From contig NZ_AKNV01000002.1 of assembly GCF_000274605.1 (NCBI RefSeq), positions 124,001-188,000 of the forward strand: a DNA stretch of 64,000 bases. The letters run 5' to 3'. Positions 47,201-55,401 of the stretch are shown one piece after another; the first letter of the stretch is position 1, and each line of letters opens with the position of its first letter. A model generated the notes under the pieces. It saw nothing but the letters and a program-made list of their open reading frames with translations. It did no database searches and was not told the DNA's origin. Both the position numbers and the translations under genes were made by a program. Origin of the DNA: Helicobacter pylori NQ4053 (GTDB lineage Bacteria > Campylobacterota > Campylobacteria > Campylobacterales > Helicobacteraceae).

Positions 47201-50200
47201 AAGAAATTGATTACAACAACGCTTTCAGTAAAAATCTATGGCAGCTCATCAACTACCAAGGGCATGGGGCTAGCAGTGAAAAGCTCGTTTCTAGCGCGGG
47301 TAATGGCGTCTATGATGTGGTGTATTCTTTCAATAACCAAACCTACAATTTCCAAGAGGTTTTTTCACAAAACAGCATTTCTATCCGGCGCTTGGGCGTT
47401 GGCATGGTGTTTGATTATGTGGATATGGAAAAATCGGATCATTTGTATTATCAAAACGCTCTCGGTTTTATGACCTACATGCCTAATAGCTATAACAATA
47501 ATTTAGGGAATGCAAACAACACCATTTATTATTACGACAACAGCATTGATTTTTATGCGAGCGGGAAAACTCTATTCACTAAGGCGGAATTTTCTCAAAC
47601 ATTCACCGGGCAAAACAGCGCGATCGTTTTTGGGGCTAAAAATATATGGACGAGCTTAAGCGATGCGCCGCAGTCTAATGTAATCATTCGCTTTGGGGAC
47701 AATAAGGGAGCAGGGAGTAATGATGCGAGCGGGCATTGTTGGAATTTGCAATGCATAGGCTTTATTACAGGGCATTATGAAGCGCAAAAGATTTACATTA
47801 CCGGCAGCATTGAAAGCGGGAATCGCATTTCTAGCGGTGGGGGCGCAAGCCTTAATTTTAATGGGCTTCAAGGCATTCTTTTAACGAACGCGACTTTGTA
47901 TAACCGCGCCGCTGGGACGCAAAGCTCTTCTATGAATTTTGTCTCTAACAGCGCGAACATTCAGGCTCAAAACTCCTATTTTATAGACGATACCGCACAA
48001 AATGGCGGTAACCCTAATTTTAGTTTCAACGCTTTGAATCTGGATTTTTCTAACAGCTCTTTTAGGGGCTATGTGGGGCAAACGCAATCTGTTTTTAAAT
48101 TCAACGCCAAGAATGCGATCAGTTTCACCAACAGCACGAATTTAAGCTCTGGTTTGTATCAAATTTCAGCTAATAGCGTGTCGTTTGACAATTCCAATTT
48201 AAGCGTTTCAGTGGGGACAAGCAGTATTAAAGCCAATGCGATCAATCTTTCTCAAAACGCCTCTATCAATGCGAGCAACCATTCAACCTTGGAGCTTCAA
48301 GGCGGTTTGAATTTAAACGACACCAGCTCGCTCAACCTCAACCAAAGTACCATTAATGTTTCCAATAACGCCACGATCAACGATTATGCGAGCTTGATTG
48401 CAAGTAATGGCTCTCACCTTAATTTTAACGGGGCGGTTAATTTCAATTCAGCGAATATTACTACGAGTTTGAATAATTCCTCTATCGTGTTTAAGGGAGC
48501 GAGCTCTTTAGGAGGGCAGTTTAATTTAAGCAATAACTCTTCTTTAGATTTTCAAGGCTCTAGCACTATCACCTCTAACACGGCGTTTAATTTCTATGAT
48601 AACGCTTTTTCTCAAAGCCCCATCACTTTCCATCAAACTCTTGACATTAAAGCGCCCTTGAGTTTGGGAGGCAACCTCTTAAACCCTAACAGCAGTAGCG
48701 TGTTGAATTTGAAAAACAGCCAGCTTGTTTTTAGCGATCAAGGGAGTTTGAATATCGCTAACATTGATTTACTAAGCGATCTAAACGATAATAAAAATCG
48801 TGTGTATAACATCATTCAAGCGGACATGAATAGTAATTGGTATGAGCGTATCAGCTTCTTTGGCATGCGCATCAATGACGGGATTTATGATGCTACTAAC
48901 CAAACTTATAGTTTCACTAACCCCCTTAATAACGCCCTAAAAATCACCGAGAGCTTTAAAGACAACCAATTAAGCGTTACGCTCTCTCAAATCCCGGGTA
49001 TTAAAAACACGCTCTATAACATTGGCTCTGAAATCTTTAACTACCAAAAAGTTTATAACAACGCTAATGGCGTGTATTCTTATAGCGATGATGCACAAGG
49101 CGTGTTTTACCTCACGAGCAGCGTGAAAGGCTATTACAACCCCAACCAATCCTATCAAGCTAACGGCAGCAATAACACCACGAAAAATAACAATCTAACC
49201 TCTGAATCTTCTGTCATCTCGCAAACCTATAACGCGCAAGGCAACCCTATTAGCGCGTTGCACATCTATAACAAGGGCTATAATTTCAGTAATATCAAAG
49301 CGTTAGGGCAAATGGTGCTCAAACTCTACCCTGAAATCAAAAAGATATTAGGGAATGATTTTTCGCTTTCAAGTTTGAGCGATTTAAAAGGCGATGCGCT
49401 AAACCAGCTTACCAAACTCATCACGCCTAGCGATTGGAAAAACATTAACGAGTTGATTGATAACGCAAACAATTCAGTCGTGCAAAATTTCAATAACGGC
49501 GCTTTGATTATAGGAGCGACTAAAATAGGGCAAACAGACACCAATAGCGCGGTGGTTTTTGGGGGCTTGGGCTATCAAACACCTTGCGATTATACTGATA
49601 TTGTGTGCCAAAAATTTAGAGGCACTTATTTAGGGCAGCTTTTGGAGTCTAGCTCGGCTGATTTGGGCTATATTGACACGACTTTTAACGCTAAAGAAAT
49701 TTATCTTACCGGCACTTTAGGGAGTGGGAACGCATGGGGGACTGGGGGGAGCGCTAGCGTAACTTTTAACAGCCAAACTTCGCTCATTCTCAACCAATCG
49801 AATATCGTAAGCTCGCAAACCGATGGGATTTTTAGCATGCTAGGCCAAGAGGGCATCAATAAGGTTTTCAATCAAGCCGGGCTCGCTAATATTTTGGGCG
49901 AAGTGGCGGTGCAATCCATTAATAAAGCCGGGGGATTAGGGAATTTGATAGTAAATACGCTAGGGAGTGGTAGCGTGATTGGGGGGTATTTAACGCCTGA
50001 ACAAAAAAATCAAACCCTAAGCCAGCTTTTAGGACAGAATAATTTTGATAATCTCATGAACGATAGCGGTTTGAACACGGCGATTAAGGATTTGATCAGA
50101 CAAAAATTAGGCTTTTGGACCGGGCTAGTGGGGGGATTAGCCGGGTTGGGGGGCATTGATTTGCAAAACCCTGAAAAGCTTATAGGCAGCATGTCCATCA

Positions 50201-52956
50201 ATGATTTATTGAGTAAAAAAGGGCTGCTCAATCAGATCACCGGCTTTATTTCCGCTAACGATATAGGGCAAGTGATAAGCGTGATGTTGCAAGATATTGT
50301 CAAACCGAGCAACGCTTTAAAAAACGATGTAATGGCTTTAGGCAAGCAAATGATTGGCGAATTTTTAGGCCAAGATGCGCTCAATTCTTTAGAAAGCCTG
50401 TTGCAAAACCAACAGATTAAAAGCGTTTTAGACAAAGTCCTAGCGGCTAAAGGTTTAGGGCCTGTTTATGAACAAGGTTTGGGGGATTTGATCCCTAATC
50501 TTGGTAAAAAGGGGCTTTTCGCTCCCTATGGCTTGAGTCAAGTGTGGCAAAAAGGGGATTTTAGTTTCAACGCGCAAGGCAATGTTTTTGTGCAAAATTC
50601 CACTTTCTCTAACGCCAATGGAGGCACGCTTAGTTTTAACGCAGGAAATTCGCTCATTTTTGCCGGAAACAATCATATCGCTTTCACTAACCATTTTGGA
50701 ACGCTTCAATTATTGTCCGATCAAGTTTCTAACATTAACATCACCACGCTTAACGCTAGCAACGGCCTTAAGATTAACGCCACTAATAACAATGTTTCTG
50801 TGTCTCAAGGCAATCTGTTTATCAACGCCAGTTGCACACAACAAAGCGATCCAACTGCAGCTAACGCTGCAAACCCTTGTGCGCTTAGCGCCCAAAGCAC
50901 GAATGGCACTTCTTCTAGTAATGCGTCAAATAACGCGCCAATCGCCTTGAACAATAACGATGAAAGCTTGATGGTTATGGCGAATGATTTCAATTTTTCA
51001 GGCAATATTTACGCTAACGGGGTGGTTGATTTTTCAAAGATTAAAGGCTCTGCAAACGTTAAAAACCTGTATCTTTACAATAACGCTCAATTCCAAGCCA
51101 ACAACCTCACGATTTCCAACCAAGCGGTGTTAGAAAAAAACGCCAGCTTTGTAACGAATAATTTAAACATTCAAGGGGCGTTTAACAACAACGCCACGCA
51201 AAAAATAGAGGTGCTTCAAAATTTAGTGATCGCTTCAAACGCTTCTTTAAGCACCGGGATTTATGGGTTAGAAGTAGGGGGGGCTTTGAATAATTTGGGA
51301 ACGATCCATTTTAACTTAGAAAATATCCAAACGCCAACGCCACTCATTCAAGCAGAGGGGATCATCAATCTCAACACCACCCAAACGCCTTTTATCAATG
51401 TCAATAACAGCATGGCCAATAACACGACTTACACCTTATTGAAAAGCAGCCGTTACATTGATTACAATATCAACCCCAATAGCTTGCAATCGTATTTGAA
51501 GCTCTATACCTTAATCAATATCAACGGAAACCACATAGAGGAAAAAAACGGCGTATTGACTTATTTGGGCCAACGGGTTTTATTACAAGATAAGGGGTTA
51601 TTATTAAGCGTAGCGTTGCCTAACTCAAACAACGCCCATCAAAACAACATTTTAAGCCTTTCTGTCCTCTACAACCAAGTTAAAATGTCTTACGGCAATA
51701 AAGCGATGGATTTTACCCCCCCTACCTTACAAGATTACATTGCGGGCATTCAAGGGCAAAGCGCGCTCAATCAAATTGAAGCGATAGGGGGGAATAACGC
51801 TATCAAGTGGCTTTCAACATTGATGATAGAAACGAAAGAAAACCCGCTTTTTGCGCCGATTTATTTAGAAAGCCACTCTTTGAATGAAATCTTAGACGTA
51901 ACAAAAGATCTTCAAAACACCGCAAGTTTGATTTCTAACCCTAATTTTAGGGATAACGCTACCAACCTTTTAGAATTGGCGAGTTACACCCAACAAACCA
52001 GCCGTTTGACAAAACTCTCTGATTTTAGGACTAGAGAGGGAGAGTCTGATTTTTCTTTGTTAGAGCTTAAAAACAAGCGTTTTAGCGATCCTAACCCTGG
52101 AGAGGTTTTTGTCAAATATTCACAACTTAGCAAACACCCCAATAACCTTTGGGTTCAAGGGATTGGGGGAGCGAGCTTTATTTCTGGGGGCAATGGCACG
52201 CTTTATGGCTTGAATGTGGGCTATGATCGGTTGGTTAAAAATGTGATCCTCGGAGGTTATGTGGCTTATGGGTATAGCGGTTTTAACGGGAACATCATGC
52301 GTTCTTTGGCCAATAATGTGGATGTGGGGATGTATGCGAGGGCTTTTTTAAAAAGAAACGAATTCACTTTGAGCGCGAATGAAACTTATGGAGGCAATGC
52401 AAATAATATCAATTCTTCTAATTCTTTGCTCTCTGTGTTGAACCAACGCTACAACTACAACACCTGGACAACGAGCGTGAATGGGAATTACGGCTATGAT
52501 TTCATGTTCAAACAAAAAAGCGTGGTGCTAAAACCTCAAGTGGGCGTGAGCTATTATTTCATAGGCTTGAGCGGGATGGAAGGCAAAATAAATGATGCCG
52601 CTTACAAACAATTTCTCATGCATTCAAACCCCTCTAACGAATCGGTTCTAACGCTCAACATGGGGCTAGAGAGCCGTAAATATTTTGGTCAAAATTCCTA
52701 TTATTTTGTAACGGCGAGACTGGGTAGGGATCTTTTGATCAAATCTAAAGGCGACAATACGGTGCGTTTTGTGGGTGAAAACACTTTATTGTATCGCAAG
52801 GGGGAAGTTTTCAACACTTTTGCGAGCGTGATCACAGGAGGCGAAATGCATTTGTGGCGTTTGGTGTATGTGAATGCGGGGGTGGGGCTTAAGATGGGCT
52901 TGCAATACCAAGATCTTAATATCACTGGGAATGTGGGCATGCGAGTGGCGTTTTAG
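44263..52956 (+). CDS. imaA: VacA-like giant autotransporter ImaA
   Basis: ImaA is a surface autotransporter reported to reduce host inflammatory signalling and aid colonisation. The 2897-residue protein has an extended basic signal peptide (about 1-43, ending ASGAYA). The passenger is dominated by Asn/Ser/Phe beta-helix repeats (FNNATF-like). Related modules each contain a Cys pair and a GSGN/SGNR-rich strand segment. The C-terminal barrel (about 2610-2897, ending GNVGMRVAF) has the terminal Phe for outer-membrane insertion. All 12 cysteines occur in six close pairs (67/75, 233/245, 693/701, 1159/1164, 1775/1782, 2191/2206). No frameshift is seen. Confidence 0.95.
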   Translation: MKQFKKKPKKIKRSHQNQKTILKRPLWLAPLLISGFASGAYANNLWDLLNPKVGGEYVHWVKGSQYCAWWEFAGCLKNVWGANHKGYDAGNAANYLSSQNYQAISVGSGNETGTYSLSGFTNYVGGNLTINLGNSVVLDLSGSNSFTSYQGYNQGKDDVTFTVGTINLNGALEVGNRVGSGAGTHTGTATLNLNANKVTINSNISAYKTSQVNIGNANSAITIGSVSLSGDTCSSLAKIGSGANCSTSGPSYSFKGTTNATNTTFSNASGSFTFEENATFSGAKWNGGAFTFNKGFSATNNTAFNSGSFTFKDTSSFNGATFSNATYTFNNQATFQNSFFNGGAFTFNNQSNPANSAQHPQIQNSSFSGNATTLKGFVNFQQAFNNSNHQLTIQNASFNNATFNNTGKITIEKDASFNNTTFSTSVDANNMTITGSVTLSGKNDLENGSTLDFGSSKITLAQGTTFNLTSLGSEKSVTILNSSGGITYNHLLNHALNSLTNALKTNESPSKPQSFAQGLWDMITYNGVTGQLLNENAATPKLANASPSAPTKDSPQVYQVGYKIGDTIYKLQETFSHNSIIIQALESGTYTPPPTISGSQFDLSASNYINSDMPWYDHKYYIPKSQNFTENGTYYLPSVQIWGSYTNSFKQTFSASNSNLVIGYNSTWTGNSVSSSDTVSFGDTSGSVLNGHCGPWPYYQCTGTTNGTYSAYHVYITANLRSGNRVGTGGAANLVFNGVDSINIANATITQHNAGAYSSSMTFSTQNMDSSQNLNGLNANGKLSVYGTTFTNQAKDGKFTFNAGQATFENTNFNGGSYQFSGDSLNFSNNNQFNSGSFEISAKNASFNNANFNNSASFNFNNSSATTSFIGDFTNANSNLQIAGNAVFGNSTNDSQNTANFNNTGSVNIAGNATFDNVAFNGPTNTSVKGQVTLNNITLKNLNAPLSFGDGTITFNAHSVINIGEAITNGNPITLVSSSKEIDYNNAFSKNLWQLINYQGHGASSEKLVSSAGNGVYDVVYSFNNQTYNFQEVFSQNSISIRRLGVGMVFDYVDMEKSDHLYYQNALGFMTYMPNSYNNNLGNANNTIYYYDNSIDFYASGKTLFTKAEFSQTFTGQNSAIVFGAKNIWTSLSDAPQSNVIIRFGDNKGAGSNDASGHCWNLQCIGFITGHYEAQKIYITGSIESGNRISSGGGASLNFNGLQGILLTNATLYNRAAGTQSSSMNFVSNSANIQAQNSYFIDDTAQNGGNPNFSFNALNLDFSNSSFRGYVGQTQSVFKFNAKNAISFTNSTNLSSGLYQISANSVSFDNSNLSVSVGTSSIKANAINLSQNASINASNHSTLELQGGLNLNDTSSLNLNQSTINVSNNATINDYASLIASNGSHLNFNGAVNFNSANITTSLNNSSIVFKGASSLGGQFNLSNNSSLDFQGSSTITSNTAFNFYDNAFSQSPITFHQTLDIKAPLSLGGNLLNPNSSSVLNLKNSQLVFSDQGSLNIANIDLLSDLNDNKNRVYNIIQADMNSNWYERISFFGMRINDGIYDATNQTYSFTNPLNNALKITESFKDNQLSVTLSQIPGIKNTLYNIGSEIFNYQKVYNNANGVYSYSDDAQGVFYLTSSVKGYYNPNQSYQANGSNNTTKNNNLTSESSVISQTYNAQGNPISALHIYNKGYNFSNIKALGQMVLKLYPEIKKILGNDFSLSSLSDLKGDALNQLTKLITPSDWKNINELIDNANNSVVQNFNNGALIIGATKIGQTDTNSAVVFGGLGYQTPCDYTDIVCQKFRGTYLGQLLESSSADLGYIDTTFNAKEIYLTGTLGSGNAWGTGGSASVTFNSQTSLILNQSNIVSSQTDGIFSMLGQEGINKVFNQAGLANILGEVAVQSINKAGGLGNLIVNTLGSGSVIGGYLTPEQKNQTLSQLLGQNNFDNLMNDSGLNTAIKDLIRQKLGFWTGLVGGLAGLGGIDLQNPEKLIGSMSINDLLSKKGLLNQITGFISANDIGQVISVMLQDIVKPSNALKNDVMALGKQMIGEFLGQDALNSLESLLQNQQIKSVLDKVLAAKGLGPVYEQGLGDLIPNLGKKGLFAPYGLSQVWQKGDFSFNAQGNVFVQNSTFSNANGGTLSFNAGNSLIFAGNNHIAFTNHFGTLQLLSDQVSNINITTLNASNGLKINATNNNVSVSQGNLFINASCTQQSDPTAANAANPCALSAQSTNGTSSSNASNNAPIALNNNDESLMVMANDFNFSGNIYANGVVDFSKIKGSANVKNLYLYNNAQFQANNLTISNQAVLEKNASFVTNNLNIQGAFNNNATQKIEVLQNLVIASNASLSTGIYGLEVGGALNNLGTIHFNLENIQTPTPLIQAEGIINLNTTQTPFINVNNSMANNTTYTLLKSSRYIDYNINPNSLQSYLKLYTLININGNHIEEKNGVLTYLGQRVLLQDKGLLLSVALPNSNNAHQNNILSLSVLYNQVKMSYGNKAMDFTPPTLQDYIAGIQGQSALNQIEAIGGNNAIKWLSTLMIETKENPLFAPIYLESHSLNEILDVTKDLQNTASLISNPNFRDNATNLLELASYTQQTSRLTKLSDFRTREGESDFSLLELKNKRFSDPNPGEVFVKYSQLSKHPNNLWVQGIGGASFISGGNGTLYGLNVGYDRLVKNVILGGYVAYGYSGFNGNIMRSLANNVDVGMYARAFLKRNEFTLSANETYGGNANNINSSNSLLSVLNQRYNYNTWTTSVNGNYGYDFMFKQKSVVLKPQVGVSYYFIGLSGMEGKINDAAYKQFLMHSNPSNESVLTLNMGLESRKYFGQNSYYFVTARLGRDLLIKSKGDNTVRFVGENTLLYRKGEVFNTFASVITGGEMHLWRLVYVNAGVGLKMGLQYQDLNITGNVGMRVAF

Positions 52957-52962
52957 CTTTTT

Positions 52963-52971
52963 TGCTATAAT
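52963..52971 (+). promoter_or_regulatory. extended -10 promoter of lysA
   Basis: TGCTATAAT is a perfect extended -10, lying 7 bases after the imaA stop and about 33 bases before the lysA ATG. It makes lysA independent of imaA transcription. Confidence 0.65.
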
Positions 52972-53003
52972 GCTTCGTTCAAATTTTATGGTTAGGTTTT
53001 TCT

Positions 53004-54221
53004 ATGTTTAATTATGAAGAGCTGTTTCAAACTCACAAAACCCCTTTTTACCTCTATGATTTTGACAAAATCAAACAGGCTTTTTTGAATTATAAAGAAG
53101 CGTTTAAGGGGCGTAAATCTTTGATTTGCTACGCTTTAAAGGCGAATTCCAATTTGAGTATTCTCTCTTTATTGGCGCATTTAGGGAGTGGGGCGGATTG
53201 CGTTTCCATAGGCGAGATATATAGGGCTTTAAAAGCTGGGATCAAGCCTTATAGGATCGTGTTTAGCGGGGTGGGTAAGAGCGCGTTTGAAATAGAACAA
53301 GCCCTAAAACTCAACATTTTATTTTTAAATGTAGAAAGTTTTATGGAATTAAAAACGATTGAAACAATCGCTCAATCTTTAGGGATAAAGGCTAGGATTT
53401 CCATTCGAATCAACCCCAACATTGACGCTAAAACGCACCCCTATATTTCTACCGGTTTGAAAGAAAATAAGTTTGGCGTGGGAGAAAAAGAAGCTTTAGA
53501 AATGTTTCTTTGGGCTAAAAAAAGCGCGTTTTTAGAGCCTGTTAGCGTGCATTTTCATATCGGCTCACAGCTCTTAGATTTAGAGCCGATTATAGAAGCG
53601 AGCCAAAAGGTGGCCAAAATCGCTAAATCTTTGATCGCGCTAGGGATAGATTTGCGTTTTTTTGATGTGGGCGGAGGCATTGGCGTGAGCTATGAAAATG
53701 AAGAAACGATTAAGCTTTATGATTACGCGCAAGGGATTTTAAACACGCTTCAAGGCTTGGATTTGACGATTATTTGTGAGCCGGGCCGATCCATCGTGGC
53801 TGAGAGTGGGGAATTGATCACGCAGGTTTTGTATGAAAAAAAGGCTCAAAACAAGCGCTTTGTGATTGTAGATGCGGGCATGAATGATTTTTTACGCCCG
53901 AGTTTGTATCATGCTAAGCATGCCATAAGGGTTATAACGCCCTCTAAGGGGCGTGAGATTTCGCCTTGCGATGTGGTAGGGCCTGTGTGTGAGAGCAGCG
54001 ACACTTTTTTAAAAGACGCCCATTTGCCAGAATTAGAGCCAGGCGATAAATTAGTCATAGAAAAGGTTGGGGCTTATGGCTCTAGCATGGCCAGTCAATA
54101 CAATTCGCGCCCCAAACTCTTAGAATTAGCCCTAGAAGATCATAAAATCAGAGTGATAAGAAAAAGAGAGGCTTTAGAAGATTTATGGCGGTTAGAAGAA
54201 GAAAGCTTAAAAGGGGTTTGA
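53004..54221 (+). CDS. lysA: diaminopimelate decarboxylase LysA
   Basis: LysA uses pyridoxal phosphate to convert meso-diaminopimelate to lysine. The 405-residue protein has the PLP lysine in CYALKANSN (about residue 46), HIGSQ, DVGGGIGVSYE and the PGRSIVAESG phosphate-binding segment. The catalytic Cys and Tyr are in PVCESSDTF and AYGSSMASQYNSRP. Length is typical. ATG 53004 follows its own promoter. The next gene begins 4 bases after its stop. Confidence 0.98.
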   Translation: MFNYEELFQTHKTPFYLYDFDKIKQAFLNYKEAFKGRKSLICYALKANSNLSILSLLAHLGSGADCVSIGEIYRALKAGIKPYRIVFSGVGKSAFEIEQALKLNILFLNVESFMELKTIETIAQSLGIKARISIRINPNIDAKTHPYISTGLKENKFGVGEKEALEMFLWAKKSAFLEPVSVHFHIGSQLLDLEPIIEASQKVAKIAKSLIALGIDLRFFDVGGGIGVSYENEETIKLYDYAQGILNTLQGLDLTIICEPGRSIVAESGELITQVLYEKKAQNKRFVIVDAGMNDFLRPSLYHAKHAIRVITPSKGREISPCDVVGPVCESSDTFLKDAHLPELEPGDKLVIEKVGAYGSSMASQYNSRPKLLELALEDHKIRVIRKREALEDLWRLEEESLKGV

Positions 54222-54225
54222 TCAG

Positions 54226-54516
54226 ATGCAAAAGAATTTGGATAGTCTTTTAGAAAATTTAAGGGCTGAAATTGATGCGTTGGATAATGAATTGAGCGAT
54301 CTTTTAGACAAACGCTTAGAAATCGCTTTAAAAATCGCTCTCATCAAACAAGAAAGCCCCATTTATTGCCCTAAAAGAGAGCGAGAAATTTTAAAACGAC
54401 TCAGCCAAAGGGATTTCAAGCATTTGAATGAAGAAATTCTTACGGGTTTTTATGCAGAGGTTTTTAAGATTTCTAGAAAATTTCAAGAAAACGCCCTAAA
54501 AGAGTTAAAAAAATAA
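54226..54516 (+). CDS. AroQ-type chorismate mutase
   Basis: The 96-residue all-helical protein shows the AroQ pattern: LRAEIDALDNELSDLLDKRL, then EIALKIALIKQ, YCPKREREILKRL with the active-site residues, and a final helix. It would rearrange chorismate to prephenate, first step to Phe and Tyr. It is a free-standing domain without prephenate dehydratase, flanked by lysA and pabB, which also use branch-point substrates. Confidence 0.85.
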   Translation: MQKNLDSLLENLRAEIDALDNELSDLLDKRLEIALKIALIKQESPIYCPKREREILKRLSQRDFKHLNEEILTGFYAEVFKISRKFQENALKELKK

Positions 54517-54528
54517 AAGAGAGTTGTT

Positions 54529-55401
54529 ATGTTTGAAGAAATTACCCTAGCGCATAAGGACTTGTTTTCAAGGTTTTTACAAACTCAAAAAATCGTTTTA
54601 TCGGATGTGAGTTTTACCAATTGTTTCTTATGGCAGCACGCAAGGCTCATTCAAGTGGCGGTGATTAGGGATTGCTTGGTGATTCAAACCACTTATGAAA
54701 ATCAAAAACCCTTTTATTTCTATCCTATCGGTAAGAGGCCGCATGAATGCGTAAAAGAGCTTTTGAAATTAGAAAAAAATTTAAGATTCCACTCTTTGAC
54801 TTTAGAGCAAAGAGACGATTTAAAAGACAATTTTGTAGGGGTGTTTGATTTCACTTACAACCGAGACAGGAGCGATTATGTTTATTCTATTGAAGAATTG
54901 ATCGCTTTAAAAGGGAAAAAATACCATAAGAAAAAAAACCACCTAAACCAGTTTTTAACCAATTGCGCGAATTTTGTTTATGAAAAAATTTCTCCTCAAA
55001 ATAAAAAGGAAGTTTTAGAAGCCTCCAAAGAGTGGTTTTTAGAAAGCCAGACTGATGATATAGGGCTAATCAATGAAAATAAGGGCATTCAAAGCGTTTT
55101 GGAAAATTATGAAAGCTTGGATGTGAAAGGGGGGCTTATTAGGGTTAATGGGGAAATAGCCTCGTTTAGTTTTGGGGAAGTTTTAAACGAAGAGACCGCG
55201 CTCATTCACATTGAAAAAGCCCGCGCAGATATTGCAGGCGCGTATCAAATCATCAACCAGCAATTGCTTTTGAATGAATTTAGCCATCTAACTTACGCTA
55301 ACAGAGAAGAAGATCTGGGATTAGAGGGCTTAAGAAGGTCTAAAATGAGCTATAACCCGGTGTTTTTGATAGACAAATACGAAGCGATTGCTAGAAATTA
55401 A
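54529..55401 (+). CDS. DUF2156 (GNAT-like) protein
   Basis: The 290-residue protein has the DUF2156 pattern: TNCFLWQHARLIQ near the start, RDRSDYVYSIEELIALKGKK, KKKNHLNQF, and a C-terminal ANREEDLGLEGLRRSKMSYN. This fold has two acetyltransferase-like halves and is related to the catalytic part of aminoacyl-phosphatidylglycerol synthases. The substrate in this group is unknown; no membrane helices are present, so lipid aminoacylation is not certain. Its TAA is directly followed by the pabB ATG. Confidence 0.8.
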   Translation: MFEEITLAHKDLFSRFLQTQKIVLSDVSFTNCFLWQHARLIQVAVIRDCLVIQTTYENQKPFYFYPIGKRPHECVKELLKLEKNLRFHSLTLEQRDDLKDNFVGVFDFTYNRDRSDYVYSIEELIALKGKKYHKKKNHLNQFLTNCANFVYEKISPQNKKEVLEASKEWFLESQTDDIGLINENKGIQSVLENYESLDVKGGLIRVNGEIASFSFGEVLNEETALIHIEKARADIAGAYQIINQQLLLNEFSHLTYANREEDLGLEGLRRSKMSYNPVFLIDKYEAIARN

